The notes beneath the pieces are model-generated. The model was not told where the DNA came from. It did not search any database and was given only the letters and a program-made list of their open reading frames with translations. Position numbers and translations under genes: made by a program. From contig CM057231.1 in NCBI GenBank assembly GCA_029891385.1, positions 20,119,300 to 20,183,299 of the forward strand: a stretch of 64,000 nucleotides of DNA, given 5' to 3'. Below are positions 1 through 9,380 of this stretch, piece by piece; positions within the stretch are counted from its first letter, which is position 1, and each line of letters starts with the position of its first letter. This DNA is from Erythroxylum novogranatense. Its lineage: Eukaryota; Streptophyta; Magnoliopsida; Malpighiales; Erythroxylaceae.

Positions 1-783
1 CTCGTATGCCATTTTGATGGATTCTCCATCTAATTCGATGATGGATCTTAGAGGTAAGCTAAGGTCGATGTCGACAGCTACACAGGCAAATTTTCCTTGG
101 TACATATTTTGTGTTGTTGTGGATTTTCACAGTTCTTCCCACTAAATTGCCTAGAGCTGTGAGGATGGATGGGTGACATCGAGCTACTAGAAGTTCGAGG
201 AAGCGGATCCATGTGACCACATGTGTGATTTTGTTAGTGTTCGGACAAAACTCTAGGTACCAAGGTTGGAGAGACAGAGCGTGACCCGTGATGATCCATG
301 GACCATAAGTTAGAGTCTGAATGTAATCATCCTCCTCTATGAACTTGATTAGGTAAAAATCGTTTTCTAAGTCAACCAACTTTATGGGTCCTTTGGGTGT
401 CCACAGTGTAATCAATCTTGCTTTGAGTAAATTGAATCTTATTATGCGTCCAAGTAATTTGATCACCATTGTATTTGCCCAAGCTTGATCAAGTTTTTCT
501 TTAAATGTGTTAGAGAGCTCTATTCCCAAATCATATTCTCCTTTTATGATGGCGATATCGCCATTTGTGATTTTAATATGTTCCTCCTCTGGCCATTCCA
601 TTTCTCTCACTCCTGATCCAGAGTTGGAAGGGCCAGATATTATTGCGCTGTAACTTGGTTACGAGCTCTGGCCAGTAGGTGCAGGAAGAAGGGGGTCTTC
701 CTCCCTCTCCCGTAATCGAACCTTCTTTGCAACATGGCCATCGTGGCTAGTTGGGTTGGGAGCATTTTCTACGGTGGCTAATC
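1..783 (-). pseudogene. LINE ORF1 relic (DUF4283-type), cut by window edge
   Basis: This is the 5' part of a non-LTR retrotransposon ORF1, whose product would be a nucleic-acid-binding protein of the LINE RNP. The 183-residue open stretch at 610-59 has the DUF4283 pattern (IKLLGR, LVDLENDFYLIKF, YGPWIITGHALSLQPW). It matches the ORF1 at 45677-44610 domain by domain, so the two are copies of related LINEs. Upstream, the Ser/Pro-rich N-terminus (AKKVRLRE) is readable to about 783 but is broken by a TAA at 661-659, and no ATG is left at the expected start. Near 85-95 a one-base frameshift moves the conserved continuation (PLRSIIELDGESIKMAYE) into another frame. The zinc knuckle would lie left of the window. 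The copy is dead; its relation to the nested LINE is seen directly. Confidence 0.85.
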
Positions 784-883
784 GTCATTCTCTTTTATAG
801 AACAGATTGTTATTCATAAATATGGTTGAAGACTACTGTTGAGGAAATATAATATATAACAGATAGTCGGTTGACATGACAGG

Positions 884-1464
884 GTAGTCACCAGTGCCGG
901 CCTTGGGCAAGGCCCAACAGGGCACCTGCCCAGGGCCCATGATGAGGAGGGGCCCTAATCTCATAGTAAAAACTTTTTTTTAAAGATATAAATAAAAGAA
1001 TATTAATCAAATTAAGCTCGAAAAGAATTGCCTACAAGACAACAGCACAAACCCAATAATTGAGTAACATGCAGGCCCATTAACGATGTATTTATCATGT
1101 CCTTCCTTTCAGAGCTAGTAACACATTCAGTACTAGAAAGAGTCTCCTCCTTTCTCATGGTAAGAGACTCATTCAATAACATATTGGTCAATCAAGTCGC
1201 AGTATATGCTGGCCCATTTCCTATCAACTGCATAGATTTTGTAAAGATGCCACGTTCTTAGAAGAAAATTAAATGTTATAATTATTTAATATTTGATTCA
1301 ATATGTTCACTTATAAATTGAGTCATTTATGTTTCATACAAATATGTAAACTTAAATATACTACCGATTTATTAAGGCCTTTCTTTTATTTCGTTCAATT
1401 TATTAGAGTTATTTTTTATTTCGCCCCGGGCCTATAAAATGATAGGAATGGCCCTGATAGTCAC
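884..1464. mobile_element. Non-autonomous hAT-like element with 8-bp TSD
   Basis: The element runs from 892 (CAGTGCCGGCC) to 1456 (GGAATGGCCCTG), 565 bp. Its ends are short imperfect inverted repeats; the reverse complement of the right end begins CAGGGCCATTCC. It is flanked by 8-bp direct repeats, GTAGTCAC at 884-891 and ATAGTCAC at 1457-1464, which match at 7 of 8 positions. An 8-bp TSD and CAG-type ends are hallmarks of the hAT superfamily. The GC-rich subterminal start (GGCCTTGGGCAAGGCCC) followed by an AT-rich interior is common in plant hAT derivatives. There is no transposase, so it would need an enzyme supplied in trans. The family assignment is inference from ends and TSD. Confidence 0.7.
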
Positions 1465-2102
1465 ATCTGCACATTGGCACCTGATTAAGCTTCAATGCTT
1501 ACCAAAAATGGGACAAGAAAAAACAAAATATCCTAAGCCTTTATATTCTCGATTGCTCATTATAATTTCAAGTGGAACCGTTTGGGAGATTCTCTTCTCC
1601 GTGATGTCTGAAGGCTTCATTATATGTCAACCGAACTATATTCCCTCAGGCCGTCCCAAACAAGGACATTGGAGTTGAGAAATAAATTGATCTAACTTTT
1701 GCAACTACTGATTAACTATATTTTAAGAGATGACTTGATTTACCATTAGAGGTTGTATTGAATGTCCGTCTTCTCGTACAAGTTTTTAATCACAAACTTG
1801 TAGACTTGCCCTAGAACTACCAAAGAGTATAGTATTTTGGGAAGAGTTTAGTCAATAAGACCGTCAAGAATCAAGATGGAACCGCATAAACTGTTCGTCA
1901 TCTAGGGATAAGAGTAATCGAAAATTCAAACCGTATTTAAATAAGGGAATCTGTAGTGGTTTAATGGTTGAATTTAAGAAGCTAAGGACAAGGATTACTC
2001 ACGTCGCGCAAGTAATGCCATCCCTTAATCCATCGTGCCATCAGATAAGTTCCTTCTTCATAATATTTAATTTGTCACGGAAACACCAGCTATGAGCTCA
2101 AC
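1465..2102. other. Upstream intergenic region of the Ole e 1-type gene
   Basis: I see no credible coding sequence here; the open frame at 1439-1678 overlaps the hAT end and has no recognisable domain. The stretch is moderately AT-rich single-copy-looking DNA and presumably includes the upstream promoter of the gene starting at 2205. Confidence 0.4.
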
Positions 2103-2110
2103 TTATATAA
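2103..2110 (+). promoter_or_regulatory. Candidate TATA box
   Basis: TTATATAA lies 95 bp upstream of the ATG at 2205, a normal distance for a plant core promoter with a short leader. This is a motif match only; no transcription start can be seen. Confidence 0.45.
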
Positions 2111-2204
2111 CAAGCCGTGATGATATTTCCTCTGTATTACATAGACTTATGAATCCATAGCCCACCTGCCCTTCTTCAGTTGTGTTGGAAGATCATAATT
2201 AATT

Positions 2205-2888
2205 ATGTCTTTCAGTCATGTCAATTTGGCCATCTCTCTGCTTCTATCGTGGGTGTTTATTGCTTCTGCGGCTGACGTTGGTTACGGCTCTAAACCCAAT
2301 ATCGAGAAACCAGAACTAGACAAGGACAAGTTACTGACATCTCTGATTGGTATTCAGGGGCTTGTTTATTGCAAAACAGGCACTAAACACTTCCCTCTTG
2401 AAGGTAATTCCTTCGCGTAATAAACCCTTTACAGGTCTGGAGTTCTACATGTCAAAATGTCTTTCTTAGAAAACCATTACAAGTTTTTTTCTCTTTTACA
2501 TTCATCGTTTATCTATTTCTAAACTGGTAAAAATCGTGTGAATATGAGAGTAGGAGCTGTGGCGAGAATAACATGCATATGCGTTGATGAGTACGGTTAC
2601 GAAACATCACCTATGTCCTTCCTCAGTGGTGCGACGGATCTGAAGGGCTACTTCTTCGCAGCATTATCGCCTTATGAGGTGCAAGGGAACTGGAAGGTCA
2701 AAGAGTGCAAGGCATTCCTTGAACTGTCTCCTCTGCAGACTTGTGAAGTTCCAACCGATATTAACCAAGGGATTAGCGGAGCTCCCCTTGCTTCTTACGG
2801 ATTCCTTGATGAGAAAAATATGAAGTTATTCACGGTTGGTCCTTTCTTTTATACCTCGGGGCCTAAATCAACCTCGAATCGTTATTAA
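2205..2888 (+). CDS. Pollen Ole e 1 / extensin-like secreted protein, two exons
   Basis: This is the only intact host gene in the window. Exon 1 is 2205-2403 and exon 2 is 2554-2888; the 150-bp intron 2404-2553 begins GT and ends AG. Splicing joins PLE to GAVARITC, a junction conserved in this family, and gives a 177-residue protein. Residues 1-22 are a typical signal peptide (hydrophobic core, cut after IASA). A short charged linker with GYGSKP follows, then the Ole e 1 domain with Cys residues in VYC, RITCIC, KVKEC and LQTC, plus the motifs DEYGYET and FLSGATDLKGYFFA. The length fits the short proline-rich PRP3/At5g05500-like branch. Family members are secreted to the cell wall, and some act in root hairs or pollen; the exact role here is unknown. 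The nested retrotransposon stack begins 655 bp past its stop codon. Confidence 0.88.
2404..2553 (+). other. Intron of the Ole e 1-type gene
   Basis: The donor is GAAG|GTAATT and the acceptor GTAG|GAGCTG. The intron is T-rich and splits a Gly codon after its first base (phase 1). The two exons do not join in frame without this splice. Confidence 0.85.
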
Positions 2889-3542
2889 GTACTAATTTTG
2901 GCATTAATCGACTATATTTGCAACTGAGAGTACGTAAGTGTTGTAATCAACATTTGCTTACCGACAAAAGACGCAATAATGTCCATGTTCTTGTGTTCTA
3001 CGTTTCGAGTTGAACCCTTGGATTTCTATATATTTTTGTTACAGCCAACACGAAATATTGTCACTTGGAATACGGTAAAGCTCCAGCCATACACCATTAT
3101 AAACTTCTAGTTACATCTTTATTAAAAATATTGGAATAATAACAATTAGTCGTTACTAACTCTCATTTCATACCATTATTTTTATAGTTTATTATGATTT
3201 GAGTTTTATCAAGGAAAACTAAACTTAATAATTTTGAAAATTAAGGTATATCCACTAAGGATATATTTGTATAAAAGAAATATAAATATAAATAAATATA
3301 TAATAAGAGTGTTTGATTTTACTATTGATTCAATAATCTATTTGTTGAGGATTACATATTTCATATATATAAAATCAACCGCTCTTATTAATCCCAACTT
3401 TAACTTAAACATGATTATAATAAGTTATATAATCCTTTCAAAGTTTAGTAAACATGGACACACATTCCAACTTACTTGTGTCTCATATTATAGATCTTTC
3501 TATCTCTCTATGTACATACGTATAGGTTTAGATACGTTCGTA
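2889..3542. other. AT-rich 3' flank of the host gene
   Basis: This is AT-rich sequence without a recognisable gene. The 118-codon frame at 3234-3590 is Ile/Tyr/Asn-rich, arises from base composition and runs into the Copia-A LTR. No clear polyadenylation signal was identified. Confidence 0.4.
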
Positions 3543-3547
3543 TTCTA

Positions 3548-3990
3548 TGAAGGATCGCAATACGCAACAGTATTGTTAATAAAATTGTAATAACATATTT
3601 ATCTATTGCATTGAATAATTATACTCATAATCAGAATAGGCAGAATAAATACCTGGACAGTGACGATTACTCGATAAGAAACTTCGAAAACATGAAGCTT
3701 CTATGTACTCCACACCGAATAATATGTCTCGCTTTCAATACTTGATATAGTTTCAGATAAATTTGAAGAACTCTTTCTTCAAGAATGGAGAAAATATTTT
3801 TTTTCTTTTATCTCTAGCATATTTTTCTCGTACAGAAAATGAGAAAAATTAAAGACACTCATCTCTGCGTTGTTTTCTTATTCACTTACTAAAAACCGAA
3901 AGTCTCACTTTTTTTTTCTTCACTGTTATTCCCACAATGCATCATCGGAAATGAAGATTAAAAAACCCATATATCTTCACGAGCACATTC
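3548..3990 (-). repeat. Copia-A 3' LTR, left piece (LTR 3' end)
   Basis: It starts TGAAGGATC, as does the 5' LTR at 54342, and is colinear with 54342-54772 with scattered mismatches and small indels. It breaks at ATTCTCTTTTT, exactly where the LINE poly(A) tail (poly-T on this strand) begins. The other half resumes at 45852. Confidence 0.88.
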
Positions 3991-4023
3991 TCTTTTTTTT
4001 TTTACATAAAGGGAAAGAGTACA

Positions 4024-6716
4024 TCAGATACTAATTAGTCGGGAGAAACTGCGCCCCGACTGATCCTCTAAAAGAAGAGTATGGCACCCTAAAGGTGGAA
4101 CATCAAAATAAGTGACACCAATGCCGCCAGGACCGGTCTGGGTAGCAAGCCAGTCCGCGCATCTGTTGCTCTCTCTGTGCACGTGCCGATGAACAACAGT
4201 CCAGTTCAGGACGAGAAGTTCGAGGATACCCATGACAAGAGGATTGTTCGACCGAGAACGGGACGTCACAGAAGAAAGGAGCTGATGCACTCCCAACGAG
4301 TCCACTTCCAGCTCGAGACGACGAAATCTCAAACGCCAAGCCAAGGAGAGTCCTGTGTATACTGCCCAGAGCTCTGCGGACTGCGGGGAGGTCCATCCTA
4401 TAAGCTGAGAGAAGCCTCCTTGCCAATTGCCTGCACTGTCGTGTAGGAGTCCACCAGCTGAAGCTGTGAAATGGGCGCGATTGCTAGCTCCATCGGTGTT
4501 CAGCTTGATCCATCCAACCTGTGGTCGGCTCCAACCGATCTGGTGCACCTGGCGAGGGCAGAGACCGGTAATGTCCAGACTGCGTAACCCGAAGGCCTGC
4601 TGAACCTGATCTGCAAAAGACAAGATAAGGAAAGATGGTGAGGGAGGTCGAACAAAGTCAAAATCAAAAATAGATTTGTTCCTCTATGACCAGAGGAACC
4701 AGCAGGTTAACCCAAAAAGTAGCGCCCAATCCTTGCCCTGCACTCGGCGATGCTGGAGGATGTTGGTGTGCAGCCAATCCCTGGCTGAAAGAGCGAAGGA
4801 AGGCGAGGTGACGATGTCCGACTGGAGGGAGGCCCACACTCGTCGAGCAAGGGGACAATCTTGAACAACATGAAGTGAGGATTCTTCGTGGGAGCAATAG
4901 AGGCAGGTACCATCGCCGTTGAGGTGTCAATGCACTCGTTGCTGATTACTAAGCAAGCGATCCTTCGCGAGTAGCCATAAAAAAGAGCGCACCCGCTGAG
5001 GACCCGTCCACTACGAAATAGCCTTCCAAATCCTAGATGGATCGGTAGACGTGTGTCCCAGAATCAGGGAATAGGCCGAAGCAACTGTGAAAGAGCCATG
5101 TTTGGAGGCTCCCCAGACTATCCTGTTAGGGCCCAAAAGCGCGGAGGGTGGAAACATGCCAGCCATAGCCCGACAAACCGATGGTGAAAGGACATCTTGA
5201 ACGGCAACCAAATTCCACTGTCCGGTGGGGGTCACGTAATGGCCAACCCGATGGCTAAGGAGAGAATCTGGTATGGCCTGGGTAGACTGGGAAAGGAGTG
5301 GGCCAACACCCGTGACCTAAGGGTCGAGCTAGAAGTTAGGCATCATACCATCCCCGATCCGCCATTGCAGACCCTGAGTCACTATGTGCCATGTCGCGCA
5401 GATACCCCGCCACACCATTGAGCCCCCGACTGAAGGAAGTGAGGAGGAAAGGCGGTGAACATAAAAAGCATATTTGCTAGAGAGCACTTGTACCCATAAG
5501 GCAGTGGGGTTGTTTATCAAGGCCCATCCGAGTTTGGCTAGAAATGCATCGTTCAGTTCCCTAACCTGTCGTAATCCCAAACCCCCGAGGTTATTGGGCA
5601 AACAAACCTCATCCCAGCTGACCAGTGGTATCTTATAGCTGTCGTGACTCGAGCCCCACAAAAATTGTTGCATCGCTTGTTCCAAAGCATTTCACAACCC
5701 TCGTGGTAACTGGAAAGTCTGCATCGTGTAACTCGGAATAGACGATAGGACCGATTGGACCAATGTGACCCGACCTGCGAAAGACAACATGGAAAGAGCC
5801 CACCCCGACAGAGGGTGATGAACCGTGTCCAGGATGTGTTAGTAAGTATGCTTACCTACCCGCTTGTGTAGGAGGGGAACCCCCAGGTACCGATCGAGGT
5901 CGAATGTAGGGGGAATCGGAGTGCGCGGCTTAAGACCCGAGCAGTCGTGGCCGGGACATTCTTGGAGAAGCAACATCGTGATTCGGCTTGGTTCACGCTC
6001 TGGCCCGATGCGGTGCAGAACGAGTCCAAGACTTCTTGAATCATGTGAACTTGTTCGAGAGATGCCTCTGAGAAGAGGATGAGATCATCAGCAAAGAATA
6101 AATATGAGAGGGGGGCCTGTGTCTACTCAACCGAACCAGAAGCCACCGAACGGAGGATACCGCATGTGAGATCGCTTGGCCGAGGCGTTCCATACACAGC
6201 ACAAAAAGGTAGGGGAAAGAGGGTCACCTTGACGAAGCCCGTGAGAAGGCTGAAACTCTTCGCTCAGCTCTCCTTGCCAATTCACTTGAAAGGACACCGT
6301 AGTGATACATTTCATGATAAGCGAAATTAGCGAGGCTGGAAGACCAATATCGAGAAGGGTGGCTTGAATGAAATCCAACTCAAGGTGGTCATATGCTTTG
6401 TTGAGGTCCACCTTGATGGCCATAAATCCAATCCTACCAGTTTTGCGGTTCATAGAGTGTAGCACCTCCTGGGTAATGATTAAATTGTCTGTAATATGAC
6501 GGCCCGATATAAAACTACACTGGGTCGGACGGACAAGCGTCGCGAGATAAGGTTTGAGTCGATTAGCGATGACCTTGGAGAGGGTTTTGTAGAGTACATT
6601 ACATAGCGCAATGGGACGGAATTGTGAGATGGACGTGGGGGAGGGGTTCTTAGGAAGGAGTACAATAACGGTACGGTTAATAGCCGACTCCCATACTTCA
6701 TGCCGAAAGATCATCT
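4024..6716 (-). pseudogene. LINE ORF2, 3' part: RT, zf-RVT, RNase H
   Basis: The minus strand encodes the C-terminal two thirds of a plant LINE polyprotein. In order it shows the RT fingers/palm (NRTVIVLLPK, FRPIALCNVLYK, KVDLNKAYDHLE, GLRQGDPLSP at 6714-6200), the catalytic FADD box in another frame at about 6084-6098, the thumb region (GGLGLR near 5580), a zf-RVT stretch (WGASKHGSFTVASAYSLI near 5100) and an RNase H domain at 4623-4024. In RNase H the acidic residues are present in NTDGA, SAEL, EVDS and CADWLA. At least four frame changes or stops separate these blocks, so the gene cannot be translated whole. Upstream sequence continues at 25576 beyond the Sirevirus-like insertion. The stop at 4024 is the natural ORF2 end. 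Confidence 0.88.
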
Positions 6717-7612
6717 TGTTAAGTCCAAATGACTTTACTTAGATATGATTTTGATGTATAACAAAGACAATCAATAAAAAGAAAAGCAAGACAGACGAAG
6801 TCCTACAGACGAAGTCAGACAGACGAAGTCCTACAGACGAAGTCAGACAGACGAAGTCCTAAACAAAGCAGACGTAGACGCAGACGCAGACGCAGAGACA
6901 CAGACGCAAAAATACAGACGAAGAAAAGAAGATGCGGAATTCGAAAAGAAGACGAAGGAGTCAGTTCGAGTTAGTTACAAAACTCAACTGAATAACCGTT
7001 TCTTTAAAGATTCAAGAAACAAGAATCAAGAAGCAGTTGGAGACGAAGGCTATAAATACAAGTCGAAGTCGAAGATTGCAAAGTTAGTCAAAATTAGTGA
7101 AGTTAAACAAAATAGCGGATTTACAACTACGAGCTTATTGTTTGATTTAGCTGAGAGCTATTCTACTGTAACAAGTGTTCAAACACTTTTCTGAGAAAAA
7201 GTAGAACAGATAGCCTACAGAGGCTAAGTGTGAAAGAATACTGGTTGTAGAGACCTGAAGAGGCTCGCAAAGAATACTTGTAACGTTTGAAGAGATAGTG
7301 AAATCTCAGAAGAAACTCTGAGGACTGGACGTAGCCCACGGTTTGGGTGAACCAGGATAAATCTCTGTGTCAAACTACTCTCACTCTACATCTCTATATT
7401 TTAGATTCAAGTTTTATCACTACTTAATTCATAAACAAAGTTTTTCAAAAGTTTTGATTAATTAGAATCTATCGGAAGTTCTGTAAAGAATTTTATTTCT
7501 AACAAACAGTTTTTGAAAGATTTTTCAAAAAGGGGAATACACAATTCAACCCCCCCTTCTCGTGCATTCTATATCGGTTTATAAGTATTGTATTAACGTG
7601 TGATTCACTTCA
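6717..7612 (+). repeat. Sirevirus-like 5' LTR
   Basis: This 896-bp LTR begins TGTTAAG and ends TTCA. It carries a GACGAAGTC minisatellite at 6789-6861 and a purine/C-tract (AAAAAGGGG...CAACCCCCCC) at 7529-7556. By eye it is about 95% identical to 24698-25575 outside the minisatellite. Confidence 0.9.
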
Positions 7613-7614
7613 AT

Positions 7615-7626
7615 TGGTATCGAGCT
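7615..7626 (+). other. Primer-binding site, Sirevirus-like element
   Basis: TGGTATCGAGCT follows the LTR after two bases. It matches the initiator-Met tRNA-type site TGGTATCAGAGC apart from one missing base. Confidence 0.7.
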
Positions 7627-7668
7627 CGGTATCCAAGGATCACTTCAGCAAAGTGTGGATCAAAGATA

Positions 7669-9380
7669 ATGGCGGAATCACATGTATACATCGCAGAAGG
7701 AGCCTCAGTCACTAGACCTCCAGCATTCAACTGAGAAGGCTATCATTACTGGAAAGATAGGATGCGACTATTCATAAAATCTACTAATGTCAACCTATGG
7801 GATGTCATAGAGAACGGACCTTATACACCCGTAGACGAAGATGGCAATTCTATACCACGAATCAGATAGACGGTTGATCAAAAGGTAAGAATACAGTTGA
7901 ACTCAAAGGCGAAGTTCTTCTTGACGTGTGCCCTAAGCAGGAGCGAGTATGATAAAGTCCACGGATGCGATACAGCAAAGGAGATGTGGGACACATTGTC
8001 CATCGCTCACGAAGGCACAAGCCAAGTTAAAGAATCCAAGATAAGTATTCTTGTGCACCAATATGAACTTTTCAGGATGAAAGATGAAGAATCTATTGAT
8101 CAAATGTTTGGAAGATTTCAAACAATTATCAATGGATTGAAAGCTCTCAAGAACGCATAACAATCAATATCATGTTCGAAAGATCCTAAGAAGCCTTCCA
8201 AGAGATGGAGACCTAAAGTTATCGCGGCAAGAAGCCAAAGACTTGAGCGTATTAAAGCTTCGACGAGTTGCTTGGATTGTCAAGATTCATGAAGTTGAAC
8301 TCGATGTCAAGACAAGCCCAAGCGGACAAGTCGATAGCGCCAAGGCCGGATGTAAGAATCACAAGACTCAAAGAAGGAGGAATCATCAAAAGCGTTGAAA
8401 ATTGAAGAATCAAGGATGACGACTCCAACCAATCGTAACCGAGTCAAGTGATGATGATGACGAATTATCTTTCATCTCCGTAAAGATAAGACGATGTGGA
8501 AGAAGAAGTCCAAATGAAATCGACTTTCAAGAAGAATGGCAAAGATGAAGCCAAACCGTAAAAGCCATCTCACATCTCTACGAAAGTGCAATCAGCCCGA
8601 CACTACAAGTCCGAATGTCCGACTCTAAAGAAGAAACCAAAGAAGAGTAGAGAAGGCAAGAAAAGCATGATGGCAACGTGGAGGACCTAGATTCATCTCA
8701 ATCGACATGTGTTCCAAACATCCTAACATGCAAACATCTGCCTGATGGCCAAGGAAGATAGTGATGAGGAGGTAAAATCTGACTACGATAATTTGCATGA
8801 TGCCTACTCAGAACTATTAGAAGATTCACATGCTATTTTGAAACAGTACAAACTGTTAAAGAAAAAGTATGTAGAAAATATTAGACATACGGAAGAAATA
8901 GAGAGAGAAAATATCTGTCTGAAAAAGCAATTAGAAGAAAAGAATAAAGTTGTAGATAGATCAGAAGAGATTAATCAGCTTAAACTAAGAATCAAAAATT
9001 TGTCAGCTGATTTAGCTACTTTCACAGAGAGCACTAAGAAAATGAATGAGATACTTGGAAAATGTAAACATCCGAGTGATAAAACCGGATTAGGGTTTAC
9101 AGATAACAAGACTCAGACTCATAAGAAACCTTTCTTTCAAAAGAGAAACCATAATAAATCTCGTTTTAATCAACGTTCTAGTTATATGCATCAAAGAACA
9201 CATCATATGCATACTACTAACCATAAAGGACCCAAGAAAATTTGGGTACCAAAAAATAAAATAGTTTCTCCTATAGATATCCTTCCTTGGAAGATACGGC
9301 AAGCACCATTGGTATTTAGACAAAGGATGTCGGCGACATATGACGGAAAAAGGTCTATGTTCCTAGACCTTCAAAGATAA
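7669..9380 (+). pseudogene. Sirevirus-like gag
   Basis: The frame opens at ATG 7669. A UBN2-type gag domain follows, with YHYWKDRM, NLWDVIENGP and, at 7897-8158, the characteristic AHEGTSQVKESKISILV, YELFRMKDEESIDQM and INGLKAL. Stops occur soon after the start and again before 7900. From 8160 to 8740, where the zinc-knuckle region should lie, the frame is scrambled. At 8745-9378 a Lys/Glu-rich coiled coil (LLEDSHAILKQYKLLKKKY and onward) ends in a His/Arg-rich basic tail and GPKKIWVPK, the usual end of gag in this branch. It would form the virus-like particle; this copy cannot. Confidence 0.82.

Noticed and set aside
3234..3590. 118-codon open frame on the plus strand
   Set aside because: It is Ile/Tyr/Asn-rich low-complexity sequence in AT-rich DNA and crosses the Copia-A LTR boundary at 3548, so it cannot be one gene.
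4177..4864. Plus-strand open frames opposite the LINE RNase H region
   Set aside because: The minus strand carries clear RNase H and ORF2 motifs; the plus frames are shadows without domains.
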